Shown in pieces: positions 11,500 to 23,415 of a stretch of DNA of 64,000 nucleotides (position 1 is the stretch's first letter; every line of letters begins with the position of its first letter). This DNA is from Hofstenia miamia. Lineage: Eukaryota; Xenacoelomorpha; Acoela. The notes under the pieces were generated by a model. It was not told where the DNA came from and ran no database searches. It was given only the letters and a program-made list of their open reading frames with translations. Position numbers and translations under genes: made by a program. Where the stretch lies: assembly GCA_004352715.1 (NCBI GenBank), contig SCFE01000059.1, forward strand, positions 1,603,941 through 1,667,940. The letters are read 5' to 3'.

Positions 11500-14030
11500 T
11501 GGATCTTTGGTGGTGATAGTTCGGTGTGTATTCATCACTACTATCCTTTCTTGGAGACCTGAAGGCTACGAACTTTTTCGCTGTGACTGGGACCTAAATC
11601 TTGGCAAAAATCTAAAGGAGGTTGAGTGATGTTTTTTATTCCAAAATATTTTAAGACCAGAATCGACCTGATTTAAAATTGATGAAAAATTTTGAAAGGC
11701 TATGTATTGAAATATGCATTCTCCAAAAAAATACAGAAAAAACTTTCATCAGTTGATAAATATCTCCTACTGGCCCAGTAAGGTTCACTTTAACTAATTT
11801 GTTACTGAAATTGAAGCTGAGATAAAATATTCTCTAAAAGAAAATATGTCATTGATTGTGATTGGCGATTGAAATATCAACTATCTGAAGAATACTGAAA
11901 GAGATACATTGAATTCTTTACTTGATGCTGTTGATCTTAGTACAATTAATTACAGTATATCAACTAGACTAAATAACAACTCTTCTACATTACTTTCTCG
12001 TTGAAAACATTAACGGTTTTAAGTATGCCTGCAGCGAATGACCCTATTCAGATGATTATATTATAACTTGCATTTCAATTAACAACATAAAACATACAAA
12101 CGAAAAAATTTGGGTAGAGATAAAGATTCAAGAAAGGGATCCAGCGCTAATAGAAATTCTAAAAACTCGCCTAGAGAATGAATCTTGGGATAGCGTCTTT
12201 CTATCCGAGGATATAAACCTCATGCTCAATTCATTTATTCATTCATTCACGACTTATATAAATATATATTGTCCAAACAAAAGAATTTTTTTCTAAACAT
12301 GAAAATTTTAATTATCAAATCACGCGATCTTACTGGTTAACTCCCAACCTAAAAAAACTCGTCAAATGAAAAACTCGGGCTTACAAAACTTCTTTAGGAA
12401 TTATAGCTGCTGATAACTACCGGTTACATAAAATTGCAAGGAATAAATTTAATATTGAAATAAGAGCAGCGCAAAATCGGTATATGCAATTCGTATTTAG
12501 TAGAATAAATTACCCTAAGAATGTATTGAACAGGAACGAGAGTCCTATGCAACACCTGCATCTTAGCAATGGTGGAATATTAACTTAATCTAAAGATATT
12601 GCTTATTTATTCAATGATCAGTTTATTAATCTTGGCGAATATTTGGGAGTTAGGTGCCACCTACACTTGGAAAATCTAACTACAAACTCCCTCCAAATTC
12701 TTGTTCATCCGAAGTCTTTCAAGCAATAAATAAATCACGCACACCTTCTGAAATACCGGCTTGGTGTATTAAAGATTGTACAAACTTCATTAGTAGTCGT
12801 TGATGCCATATCATCAATCACTGCATAAAAGGTAAATGGCATATTTTCTAACAAAGGTAAAACTTACAAAGGTGTTCCACAGGCTACTATTTCAGGACCT
12901 CTGTTTTTCTCGCTATATGTAAATGATTTAAATGGTAATTTAAGCAATGATTGTAAAATAGTGCAGTATGCTGACAACACGTGATAATCAAATAAAAACA
13001 TCAATTGGTAAATTAGAAATCAATCTCTCTCAACTGCTAAAATATTTTAATGTGCACGTTTAATTGTAAATCCCTCTCAAACAGAATTCCGTGTTAGGTT
13101 TCCCTTTCACAAAGATAATTAATAACACTTTAAATTTTTTGGGTCAAAGATTACTCAAATCGAATCCTTAAAATATCTTGAAGTAACAATCGATAATACA
13201 TTGAACTATTCAAGTCACATACGCACAGTATTACGCAAAATAACAATGGGAATTAAAACTATTTCACATGTAAGCAAGGCGATACTAAACAGTTTAGTAT
13301 AGTCTTGCATGTAAACAATTTTTGTAAATTGCAAAATGAAATCAATGTTGGTTAACTCTCTAGTATTAAGTAATTATAGATACTGTAATGTTTTATTTAA
13401 TGACGTAAACCACTCATTAATAAATAAAATCGACTTACAAATTAAATGCGCAGCAAACATTCATAATGATAATTATTCGACTATGAGCGACAAAATTCAT
13501 AATCTAATCATGACGATGCTTCACATTTCATAAGATACTTTTCATTAATAAAATTTTGGGATATTTCAAATCAGCGTTCACCTTACAGTAATCTACAATT
13601 CCCGCTATACAGCGCATTCAACTTATAATTCGAGGACTTCTAAATTCACAAAAGTGACGTTTGAAAAACATTTTCTTAAAAATTCATTTTTAAACTCAAC
13701 AATTGAACTATGGAATACCTTACCAATTGAAATAGAACGAAACAAAAGTCAAATCAATGACTGCCTTCAGAAGCAATACATCCCTAAAATCGGCTCTAAG
13801 TCATGGAAAGGATTTCAGTTTTTCAAACAAATATCATTAGTTAAAAATATTAGCAATAAACTGGATAAACTGTAAATTCTGTATCCATGTTTTTGTTGTT
13901 GTGTTTTATTGTTTTTATACTTCATGTTGTTATTGACGCCTTAAATGTAGTATTAGCAGCTTTTGTTAAGGTGTTTAATTATGCCAATGTCCTACACTTA
14001 GTAGGAAATTCTATTCTATTCTTCTCCGAT
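11500..14030 (+). mobile_element. Degenerate LINE, second copy
   Basis: The endonuclease part shows PEGYELFRCDWD near 11560 and VIGD followed by a stop and NINYL near 11860. The reverse transcriptase shows YKGVPQATISGPLFF near 12870 and QYADNT near 12965, a damaged YADD. The thumb shows IDLQIKCA near 13430 and the C-terminal FLNSTIELWNTLPIEIE near 13690. Many stops. The 3' end is about 14020 with TTCTATTCTATTC, a tail unlike the (TTATC)n copies. Jockey/CR1-type motifs. Confidence 0.85.
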
Positions 14031-14600
14031 TATCGCCATTGAGAAATTGGATTGTATAATTCACTTTTCAAACGCTTGAGGATTTGGCTTGAATAAAATC
14101 CATAAAGAAAACTACTTGTGGCATTGCAAACAAACGGAAAGAAATCTATCAGCGAACCAGATGCTTTCGAAACTCGAACATAAACATGTCAAAAAGTATT
14201 CAGAGGAAAGAGAACTTCTGATTTTTAGAATGAAAGATGCTGCTTTACCTGGATTTATCATATGAAAATAAGTTAACCAAACAGTCAGAACAGCACAGAT
14301 ATTGTCATACAGGCAATTGTGTCAACATAAACTGGAAATGAAACTCATACATGAAATCCATACTTTGATCCAAAATGGCATGCTTTTTAAGACCTTTATA
14401 TGACTCTCTGACCAGAAAGTAAATGCCGAAAAGATGTCTACCGGTTGCAATACAAAATTTAAATGAGCCTCTGCACAGAAAGTAGTATATATAAGCGATG
14501 GCCTTGGTCTAACTTTAAAATTTTGGCTGATTCTTGAATATTTGCGGGGTTTTACAACGCCATCTAGTGGTGACATATTACTGACGTATTTTTCTAGTGA
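14031..14600. other. No recognised gene
   Basis: Holds an 84-codon minus-strand frame (14322-14576) with no recognised domain. The rest is AT-rich spacer. Confidence 0.4.
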
Positions 14601-14604
14601 TTAA

Positions 14605-15163
14605 AGGTGTGTTTACAGCCTATCAATGAAATATAATATTTCGCAATCGAGTGCTCAATTAGCACAAATTCAGCTGTAAACAGCTGTGAAATACGATCAA
14701 TTATTAAAACTAATGAAATCAAAAGAATGCGTAATCGAGCTTATCAATTGCGCTAATACTGCTGTAAACACTTGAAAGACGAGCATATTTCCACAATTGA
14801 GATGAAAGACGTGATCAAACCACTTTTGATATTTCGTCTTTCATTCCTTTCCTAATTAGTCATTACGCTAGTGTAAACATTGAATCAATTATATTCATTC
14901 GAAACTAGGCATGCAACAGGAAATGATCACGACCCAATTGCTTGAAAAAGTTAAAGAAAAAACGTTTCTGTGGGATGTCTCTAATCCCAAATGTTTTGAA
15001 TTATAAGATTCAATTGGGATTAGCCAGCTGTAAACGCTGTATCAATAACAAATAAAAGTGTGATAAACAAGTTCAATTGAGACGCTGTAAACAGCGTATC
15101 AACAACAATACATTCTGCTCAATTTAGAGATATTATAATTCATTGATAAGCTGTAAACCCACC
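14605..15163. mobile_element. Non-autonomous DNA transposon flanked by TTAA, with repeated TGTAAAC motifs
   Basis: TTAA lies outside both ends (14601-14604 and 15164-15167). The TIRs run AGGTGTGTTTACAGCC... and the inverted ...GCTGTAAACCCACC, matching over about 38 bases, including a shared ATCAATGAA. The motif TGTAAAC recurs at least six times inside, often as GCTGTAAAC. TTAA duplication suggests a piggyBac-type mover; a 3-bp TAA duplication (PIF/Harbinger) cannot be excluded. No transposase. Confidence 0.7.
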
Positions 15164-15167
15164 TTAA

Positions 15168-16329
15168 CTTCGCGATATTTACGGGAACAATGACGTCATT
15201 TTGTGATTTCTCCCCTGGCTCAGTGTGGACCAATGAGATTTTGTGAAACCAACCTTTGCTTATATATATACTACTACAGTCGGTTATGGAATAGATGCAG
15301 CAAATCCGTTTGTTGGACCAAACACTATCAAGTAGCATTCCTACTGCACTGCACTTGAGTAAAACAGATGCTCATCTGCCAGAAGTCTGATAATAGCAAA
15401 GTTGTCTCTATCATTGAGACTGGCGCAAAAAAGTCTTATATGGCGCTCTGAGTAATCATCTCATAATTTGAACAAAAGATACTTGAAGAAATATGCAAAA
15501 AAAAATTTCGTACTTGAATATAGAAATACAAGATATCATCATAAAGATTATATGCAAATCAGAAGATCCAAGTAATCCCCCTATGTAAAGTGCTTTACAT
15601 ACAAATAGAGATGCTGGTTAAATTGTTCGCACAACTTTGATAAAGGACAATCTAAAATAAATCATCATTGGTTTAATGTAAATATACTTCGAATTTCAGA
15701 TATAATTTAATTCTAACAGGACTAAGAAATTATTTATTAAAGTAATTTTTTTAACTTTTTTGTGGGGTACTAAGTTCTTTTAAACTTAAGCAAAATATGT
15801 TTTGCTTGTCAACATTTTAACAAAAACAAACAAATTTTATCCATTTTTATTTCTCAAATTAAGGTAACATAATGAGAGGATTACGCAATTAATTGTGTAT
15901 TCTCGCATTAAGTGAAAATAATAAAATTGACCAAAACTGCTTAAAATTAATTGTGGGAAAATGATTGTCGTGAATGGATTTTCACATTTTCAAAATGGTC
16001 ATCAATTCGTTGTTAATATACCACTAATGATACTATTATTATAGACTTTGTAAATATGAATTACTGAAATAATTTTGTTGAATTCTTTATTAATTTTGCT
16101 TTTCATTGCTACATTTTTTATCACATGCAAAGTCAGTTGTCTGTCAGATTAAGAACCCATGAGCTATTGTTCGGATCAATACTCAGTAATTATATGCAGT
16201 ATCAATAAAGAAAATGCATGCCATTAATGCTCACTTTTTGATTGATTGTTATTTACAACATTTTGCTATTACATTTCTAAATCATACGGCACTTTATTAC
16301 ACTCCTCAGAAATATTTGAAAGATTAGAT
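15168..16329. other. No recognised gene
   Basis: AT-rich. The minus-strand frame at 15099-15338 overlaps the transposon end and resembles nothing known. Confidence 0.4.
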
Positions 16330-18590
16330 ATGAAAAAATTTGAAATTATTGTGGGAAAACGAACTGTTTAAAACGTTAATACTAATTTCAAGAAAATTTC
16401 ATTTTCAAAATGAAAGTATCATTGCTGCAGCTATCAACAAATGAAGAAATTGATGCTGAAAGTACTTTAAAATCCCTTACAAATTCGGAATTGAGTGGAT
16501 TGCTACTTGAAGCCATTAAAGAAATAAGAGATCATTCTAACATTGAGAAACACCCATCACTAAAAATACCCCTGTTAACAATCTTCAGGAAGATCTCTCT
16601 TCGCAAATATATCCGAATACGTGGTAATGCAGAGTCTCCAAAAGAAACTCCACTTCATAGTCGAATTGATCATGATTACCAATCAACCAAAGAAGTTCTT
16701 AATCACTTGGGTATTGATAATGTTTGCATAGATGACATTCACCGTCGTGGTCGCTATTCTCCTAATCGCCAAAGAAGCATTATTTTACGTTTGCGTTCAA
16801 AATGGGACTGTCGTCGTATTTTAAGTAGTGCTTTTCGTCTCAAATCTTTTTCTCATAGAGTCTTCATTTCACCTGATTTATTGCCTTCTGACCTTGAATT
16901 AAAATCTAAAATCCTTCGCATTCGACGTGAACTCATTAACTCAAGCATTCCTCGTTCTGATCTAAAAATTAAATTTCCACAAGTTCTTTTAAAAAACTCT
17001 TCCATCATCATCTATCAATGCCACCATTATATCACCTTTTTCGTTCTATTATTATATCATAATGTTATCCAAGTATTTGGAAAATAGCTGTTGTTGTTCC
17101 AATCTTTAAAAGTGGAAAAAATCTCCCTAAAAATCTTTGTTCATCTTACAGACCAATATCCACTTTCGCATCTTTCCTTAATTTATAAAAGAATTATTTT
17201 CAATGCAATTTACCCAATTATTCGACCTATGATATCTTCGTCTCAGTTCGGATTTATGTCTCATCGCTCTACGGTATAATTTCTTCTAAAATTTCTAGAC
17301 ACTGCTTACTCTCACTTAGATAAAAAAACTTCCACTATACACTATCTATCTTGATTTCAAAAAAGCTTTCGATAAAGTTTCTCATCAAATTCTTGTTAAT
17401 AAACTAAAAGATCTTGGTATTGATTCCACCTTTGTAAATCTTATATCTAGCTATCTTTCTGACCGTGAGCAAGTTGTTAGAATTCAAAATAGTATCTCTT
17501 CTAAAATTTCAGTTTCATCAGGCGTACCACAAGGTTCCAATCTCGGTCCTCTTCTATTCACTCTATTTATTAACGACTTCGTGCCTTCAGTTACTTCTTG
17601 CGGAGCAAACTGCATGTTGTATGCTGATGATACGCGCATATTCTCTTCATCTTCTATAACTATTCAAAATTCTTGTTTACTTGCCATGGATTGGTCTTCC
17701 TTGAACTCTCTTCCATTTAATTATTTTAAAACTGAAGCTCTTCTTTTCAATTCAGCCAAATCTTACAATCCTCCTAATATTCTTCCTAACAATAACACAT
17801 TCGCGTTTAAACCCAATGTACGTGATCTTGGAATTCAAATTTCGAACTCACTCTCCTGCACAATTCACAAATCTTCTAAGATTAAGAAATTCGCATTTAC
17901 ATTATATTTACTCAAATCGTCCATCCCAAATACTTCAAATAGTCACATAAAATTAATACTCTTTAAATCATATTGTCTTTCTAGTTTCTGTTATGGTTCT
18001 CAATGCTGGTCTCTCAATCGCACTTCTGCAATTAAAATTGATCGTATGTTGTATCGCGCTCTCAAATGGATATTTTCATCTCTAAATTCTTACTTACATC
18101 TTCTACCTAATTCAAAACTCCTTCCAATATCACTTTATCTAAAATTTCTTGACTTAATATTTCTCAATAACCTTCTCATAGGACGCTAAGATTGTGATAT
18201 TTTTGATTTTATAAAATTCTCTTCTTCAGTGTGTGGCAATAGATCCTCTTCTAATCTTACGTTTCATCTTCCCAGAATTCACAAATCTATTTCCACTGCC
18301 AATTTCTTTTATAGAATAATTACTCCTGCAAATTTTATAATCCAACATCTTGATATAGATCTATGGTCTCACCCTTCTTATTTCAAGCAACAACATATTT
18401 CCAAAGTTCTATATCTATTAATGGAATATCTTTTAAATGTGACTCCTTTCCTTTTTGTAAATGTTTTTCTTGTCATTCATTTAATTAATCAATACTCTTG
18501 TAAAATTTTTAATTTTATTTTTTGTTATACTTACTTTGTATGGTAAAATTCAATTTTATTATTATTATTATTGTTATTATTATCCTTGCA
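16330..18590 (+). mobile_element. LINE with ORF1 remnant and intact RT catalytic motifs, (TTA)n tail
   Basis: ORF1 (16410-17087, 225 aa) ends in the arginine-rich RRM-like segment common in Jockey/CR1-group ORF1 proteins (RQRSIILRLRSKWDCRRIL then FISPDL). An internal deletion fuses it almost directly to reverse transcriptase, so the endonuclease is missing. The RT frame is open from 17338 to 18189, with LDFKKAFDKVSH, SSGVPQGSNLGPLLF and LYADDTRIF; all catalytic Asp residues are present. The upstream RT part (17091-17279, SYRPIST-like) is in another frame. The tail is TTATTATTATT from about 18554. It appears younger than the other copies because the RT frame survives. Confidence 0.9.
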
Positions 18591-18614
18591 TCTCACAGCT
18601 TCATGCTGGTATCC

Positions 18615-18657
18615 CTCTCAGCTCGGGGAACTCACCAGTTCCCAGGGAGTCTGAGAG
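18615..18657 (+). other. GC-rich hairpin between two (TTA)n tracts
   Basis: CTCTCAG pairs with CTGAGAG and an inner GGGAACT pairs with AGTTCCC around a short loop. It is followed by TTATTATTA (18679-18733). A stem-loop next to a simple-repeat tail is typical of LINE or SINE 3' ends recognised by a reverse transcriptase. It may be the end of a second short insertion. Confidence 0.5.
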
Positions 18658-18678
18658 CTTTCCTCAGGACTCTATGAG

Positions 18679-18701
18679 TTATTATTATTATTATTATTAT
18701 A

Positions 18702-18733
<32 letters not shown>

Positions 18734-18734
18734 N
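18679..18734. repeat. (TTA)n microsatellite ending in a single N
   Basis: Pure TTA repeat with one ATT variation, ending at an N (18734) that probably marks a contig join. Confidence 0.9.
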
Positions 18735-19096
18735 TCAAAATGGCAATTAATTTTCCATAAATTGCCATAATGATTTTTCATTTTAATCATTTCCTTTAAT
18801 GGATTTTTTAAATAAATATTTGAGCAAGATCTTTCTAGAATGGTATTAATTTTTTCTTTAGGCACGTGATACTATATTACATTTTCATAAAATTTTGAAT
18901 AGCTTCATATTTTAGCAAAGTCTCCTAACATGAACATGAATTTACATGCATTAATAACTTCAGGTGAGATGTGAATCCATGCATCTATGTTAATCTATGT
19001 AAGTAATAACGATAGAAATACCTGCAATAAAATTTATTTTTAACATTGGAAATAATTTCTAGAAATAGTGAAATTCCTTAAATTATTACTAATTAC
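18735..19096. other. Downstream region of H2A variant
   Basis: No gene. On the minus strand just past the H2A stop there is an AATAAA-containing stretch (about 19030-19045) and no histone-type stem-loop. Confidence 0.5.
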
Positions 19097-19441
19097 TTAA
19101 GGTGCATGTCCACCTTGGCGAACTGTTGCCCCATGCGTCCACTCTCTTAGTTCAGCATCGTGCCATAAGGTCATTTTTAGGATTCTTGGAGTAATTCTTG
19201 TTCTTCCACATGCCTTAGCTCTATTTCCAGCCAATTCCAAAACTTCTGCTACGAGATATTCCATTACAGCTGTGAGATTTACTGGAGCCAATGCACTAAT
19301 ACGCTTTGCATAATCACCTTTCCGCAGATAACGATGAGTTCTACTAACAGAAAAGAACAAATTGGCTTTTTTAGATCTTGTAGTTCGTTTTTTGGACGAC
19401 TTTCGTACCTTTGATTTAGACGTACTAGCAGTATTACTCAT
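19097..19441 (-). CDS. H2A: Divergent short histone H2A variant
   Basis: Intronless, 114 aa. The basic tail (residues 1-26, Ser/Lys/Arg-rich) leads into an H2A fold with RYLRKGDYAKRI, APVNLTAVMEYLVAEVLEL and RTRITPRILKM. The acidic-patch glutamates of helix 2 are present. In the third segment canonical NDEEL reads HDAEL, so one acidic residue is lost. The protein stops at QGGHAP, exactly where canonical H2A has GGVLP, so the docking segment and C-tail are absent. Residues after the stop give no H2A-like continuation in any frame. The 3' flank has AATAAA-type signals rather than the replication-dependent stem-loop, so polyadenylated, replication-independent expression is likely (inference). 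The shape recalls short germline H2A variants of mammals (H2A.B/H2A.L), but homology to them specifically is not shown. Confidence 0.92.
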   Translation of the reverse strand: MSNTASTSKSKVRKSSKKRTTRSKKANLFFSVSRTHRYLRKGDYAKRISALAPVNLTAVMEYLVAEVLELAGNRAKACGRTRITPRILKMTLWHDAELREWTHGATVRQGGHAP

Positions 19442-20995
19442 GTTATGCCAAAATTTCGTTCAAAAGGTTCTCAATACTGAATTTCCCACGATAAAAGTTT
19501 GCAATGTTTAAAGTGTACAAAAATAAAATAATTTTGTTAGTATTAATTCTTAAGCAAAAGTTTTATCTGGTAAATTATGGACAAGAACCAATTTTCATAA
19601 CAGTGAGTATTACTATACTAACACACTGCTATTTTATTATCCAGAATGTGTTAGAATCTTTATTTGATAAGATAAGATAATCTATAATTATGCGTGGTAA
19701 ATCATTAATATACACAATATATAATATATATATGCACTTAGGATTAAAATATTATGAACAACGTTTGTTAAAATCTAATAAAGGCATAATCGTTGTAAAA
19801 TTTATAACTTAATCAGACGTTTTCAGATATATATTTTTTCTTGAAAGTTAGGTTTAATCTTTCATTACGAATGTTTTCAAATTTAAAAAGTCAGATGTAG
19901 TTATATGGGTGTTAACTATTTACACTTTGAAAAACTCAGTAGCAATATTAATTCAATTTAGGATTCGGAAATCTCCCAGGAATGTACTCTCTAGTTAAAA
20001 TTTTATTGCAGACATTTTTTACTTATAAATCCAAATATTATTTACACTCAAATTAAATTTAATTTCTATAATAATGATTTTTTAACAATGCGCTGTTTAC
20101 TTTTTTTGTTTTAGACTTCTTGGTATTAACTACATTTCTTTTGACATTTTGCTTACTTAAATATCTCAATACTTTTTGTTATGCCTCTTTATCAATATCA
20201 CTTCAAGTCAAAGCTATTACTCAGCCGGCAGAACTTATTGATGAAGGCCATATGGGTTTTGACGATTCAAAAAATGTGACCTCTCTCCACAATAACAGTC
20301 AGTGACTATCAGAATGTTCATGTTTCCAAAATTGTTGTGTATCTCCAGAGGCATTCTAACACTGGACAATTTGAGAGAATGGCAAATATGAATACGCAGA
20401 AAAACGATGTCTTCATCACGACGTTTTCTCTACTTTGTGCTTATGAAAACACAATTATTTTCGCCAGGTGCTTATAATCTCCTGAAATTGACTACTTAGA
20501 GACAAAATATTGATTTCAAAAAGGTGTTCAGAGATTTCCATGTGCTGCTCATCAAAGTAATTCTGGGGAATGATATGAAATAATGAAAAGTGATATGTTC
20601 TTATTCTTTATCCTCGCTTTGTGACTCTATTTCCATTGAAGAACAGGGCTCGTAGTTGATATCTGTGAGACTGTTAGTCACCCTAAGACTTTGAACAACT
20701 AAAACAATTTTTTTTGCATTTTGTGATAGAGGTCAGTTCCTTTTCGTGCTGTGGATGAAATCGAACAAACTCCAAACTCGCCGTTTGAGCAAATCATATC
20801 CAGTGAACCTAGCAATGTATTGATGAGAGTAAGAGCACAACTAACCTGCGGAAATGCTATTATAGGGCAGTAATAATGTGCAGGGATACTACCGAATGAC
20901 TGTATGCATCGCATTTTGTATGTTTGACTGTATTATATCACAGCTCAGTCTAAGATTCTTCAAAAAGAGTATTGATCGCTATATTACGTCATCAC
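19442..20995. other. No recognised gene
   Basis: GATAAGATAAGATAA at about 19668-19682 resembles the tail of a minus-strand LINE of the (TTATC)n group, but no LINE body is recognisable to its right. Short frames at 20120-20305 and 20699-20914 match no family I know. Confidence 0.4.
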
Positions 20996-21360
20996 CAAAG
21001 ATGGCCGCGGGTGCGCATTTATCCGCGAGGGTTGCGGTTTTATCCACAGTGCGGGTACAGAATTTCAAATGCCACGCGGGTTGCGGTGCGTGTGGACATT
21101 TTTATTTTGTTGCATGTGTAATGCTAAACTAATACACTATTAATCATACCACGAAATCTACATAATATAATATATTTGACATTATTCACTCAATTAAACA
21201 AAATTAATACAAAGTCAATTCGGTGATTAACTTTTTTTTGGTTTAATCGACAGGACATTTAGAAAATAGCGGGTGTGTTACAGGTGCAGGTGAATTTTTC
21301 TAACAGACATGCGGTTGCAGTGCAATGCGGTTATAAAAATTACACTCGCGTCCATCTATG
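20996..21360. mobile_element. Non-autonomous hAT element, perfect 8-bp target duplication
   Basis: The element starts CAAAGATGGCCGCGGGTG and ends with the inverted CACTCGCGTCCATCTATG. GTCATCAC is duplicated exactly outside both ends (20988-20995 and 21361-21368). The 8-bp duplication and short TIRs define a hAT-type insertion. It is GC-rich near the ends, AT-rich inside and carries no transposase. Confidence 0.85.
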
Positions 21361-21368
21361 GTCATCAC

Positions 21369-21845
21369 TGATCTCTTGTTTCATATTTACCTCATCAGAC
21401 TTTCATTGGCCTGCTTACGCACGAACGTTAGATAATTTTTCTAGTGAGCTCCATTTTAGCAAGATCCTTGTATAAATTTTCCTAAATTTTTCAGCCCTTT
21501 AATTAATCTCAGATCTGCCTCTGTTTTATTGCGGGATTGCTATATCACTAACTGACAATGTATATTTTGTCGAATTTATTACACCTTTTCACTCGCACAA
21601 GAGAGTTTCAATTTGGCACAATTTTTTACACTGTGTCACTGTGTATATTCAATTTTTTTTTACAATTTTTTAAGAAATATAATAGTTTGTTTTTGATATC
21701 CAAAGAACTCCAGAGTAGTATTTCAAATACTATGTTGCTTCTGATTTGTTACTTGAAATTTACCTTGTCTTGGAACATGGTACATACCTATTTACTAGGT
21801 AATGCTAAATAATTAATACCTATTGCTTTTGTTTTTTTTAAATTT
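21369..21845. other. No recognised gene
   Basis: AT-rich. The 84-codon frame at 21558-21812 shows no recognised domain. Confidence 0.4.
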
Positions 21846-22523
21846 CATTATTCAGTGCATTAAAGCCTATGCCAGAAATAAAAGAGGGTCAGATTGACCA
21901 ATGCAGTTTGTCGAACGTTGATATCCATGAGGCAAGCATTTCTAAAGTGAAGCAGTAGATTATAATACGCCGGGAAATATGAGAAAGAGTTGATCATGAG
22001 ATGGTGGGGCAGGGCAAAGAGTCTGTGTCCGAGATGGACATGAGCCAAAAAGTGCACCGTCCACGAAACTTTACATTGCAATGTGTTGAAAAAATGAATT
22101 TGGATTTTAAAATTTTACATTAGTATCATATACTCTTCAATATTCTATTGAATTTTTTCAATTTCAGTGTAAGATGTTTCCAACTTACCTAACTTTGGCA
22201 TTGTAGGCTTGAGCCCAACTTCTTGGCTCATGTCCACCTCTGCCACCAGATTCTTTGCGCTGCCCCACTATCCCATGTTCAACTCTGTCCCATATTACTC
22301 AACGAATAATATTCTACTGCTCTACTTTAGAAGTGTTTGCCTCATGGCAAGGGCTTCTAAACTTCAGAAACCGAGAGGTGTTTAGGAAGGCGAAAACGTA
22401 CTTAATTTTTTTATTTGAAGCTTATGTGATACTCCAAATTTTCACAAATGTAATTTGTTGCTATAAATTAGACATTGCGTTCCCTTAAAAAATCTTAATA
22501 TATTATTATGTCCTAAAATTACT

Positions 22524-22561
<38 letters not shown>

Positions 22562-22663
22562 AATCGTGAAACCCTTGCCTCATGGGTATCAACTTTCAAC
22601 AAATGCATTTGTCGACCTCGCTCCTTCATCTCTGGCATTGTGTTGAATGCACTAATATAATGA
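21846..22663. mobile_element. Foldback element with about 200-bp diverged inverted arms
   Basis: The left arm (about 21846-22050) is inverted in the right half as two blocks: about 22225-22385 (holding GGCTCATGTCCA and GCCCCAC) and about 22565-22663 (holding TGCCTCATGG and CTCTGGCATTGTG). They are separated by an insertion that includes the (TA)n(GA)n microsatellite at 22524-22560. The arms match in order. Both arms read a short MPE[IM]KE-like frame, but it is broken by stops, so coding is unlikely. Confidence 0.65.
22524..22560. repeat. (TA)n(GA)n microsatellite
   Basis: A run of TA followed by a run of GA, inside the right arm of the foldback element. Confidence 0.95.
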
Positions 22664-22924
22664 AACTTAGGAAAAAAATAAATCAATGGGTTTTAATTAG
22701 TTTGCATAGCCTAGAAAATGAGTATCTATCTGTGTACCGAGAAAAGTTAAACTTCAACTAACAAGTCAGAAGAAGCATAGTATTTGAGCTAAAACTCTGA
22801 ATTTCTTTGGATATCCAAAAGACACTGTTTCATTACTCAAAAAATTGTAAAAAATGGAATATACACAGTGTAAACAAATGTTCGAAATTGAATCTGTCGT
22901 GCGAAATTGAGAGTAAAAAGGTGT

Positions 22925-23340
22925 AGTTTTATAAATGATTTACTATGCAAAGTTGGGTTTTATCAGCACTAATACGCAATTTGTGCATCGCAAAATACTT
23001 GCTTAAGGATTTGCAATTGAATTCAATTTTTAATATTCATTAAAACAGAAAGTATCCAATCCAAGTATTGTCTGCGCATTAAATAAACTAACAATGTGTA
23101 TAATTTTCATATAATTTATGCATTATTTTAATTATAACGGACAGGGAATTGTTCCATGAGCAGATGTTTTTAGTATATCCAATAGAAGAAACTCGAAACA
23201 TGTTTTTGATCCAATCAGAAAATAGGGAGTATGTTCTAACGCGTCAATTTTTCCATTAAAATCCCATGAACAATGGAATCAGATGCTTTCGATAGGTCTA
23301 TAAGCATGCTTGAAGCAATTTGGCCATTATAAATATCTCA
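22925..23340 (-). mobile_element. LINE reverse-transcriptase remnant, minus strand
   Basis: On the minus strand a broken motif A (like DLSKASDSIVHGI, near 23270-23320) comes first, followed by a FAMHKLRISADKTQL-like stretch near 22945-23010. This is the same order as in the better-preserved copies. Heavily degraded. Confidence 0.6.
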
Positions 23341-23415
23341 TTAAAAAAATGCTAACAAAATGTTTTCCCAATTATATATTTACATGGTTTTCCCGCGCCT
23401 ATTATTCCTCACTTT

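Noticed and set aside
11286-11629. Overlapping frames on both strands near 11.4 kb
   Set aside because: They translate the Nextera mosaic end; the part after it belongs to a degraded LINE endonuclease.
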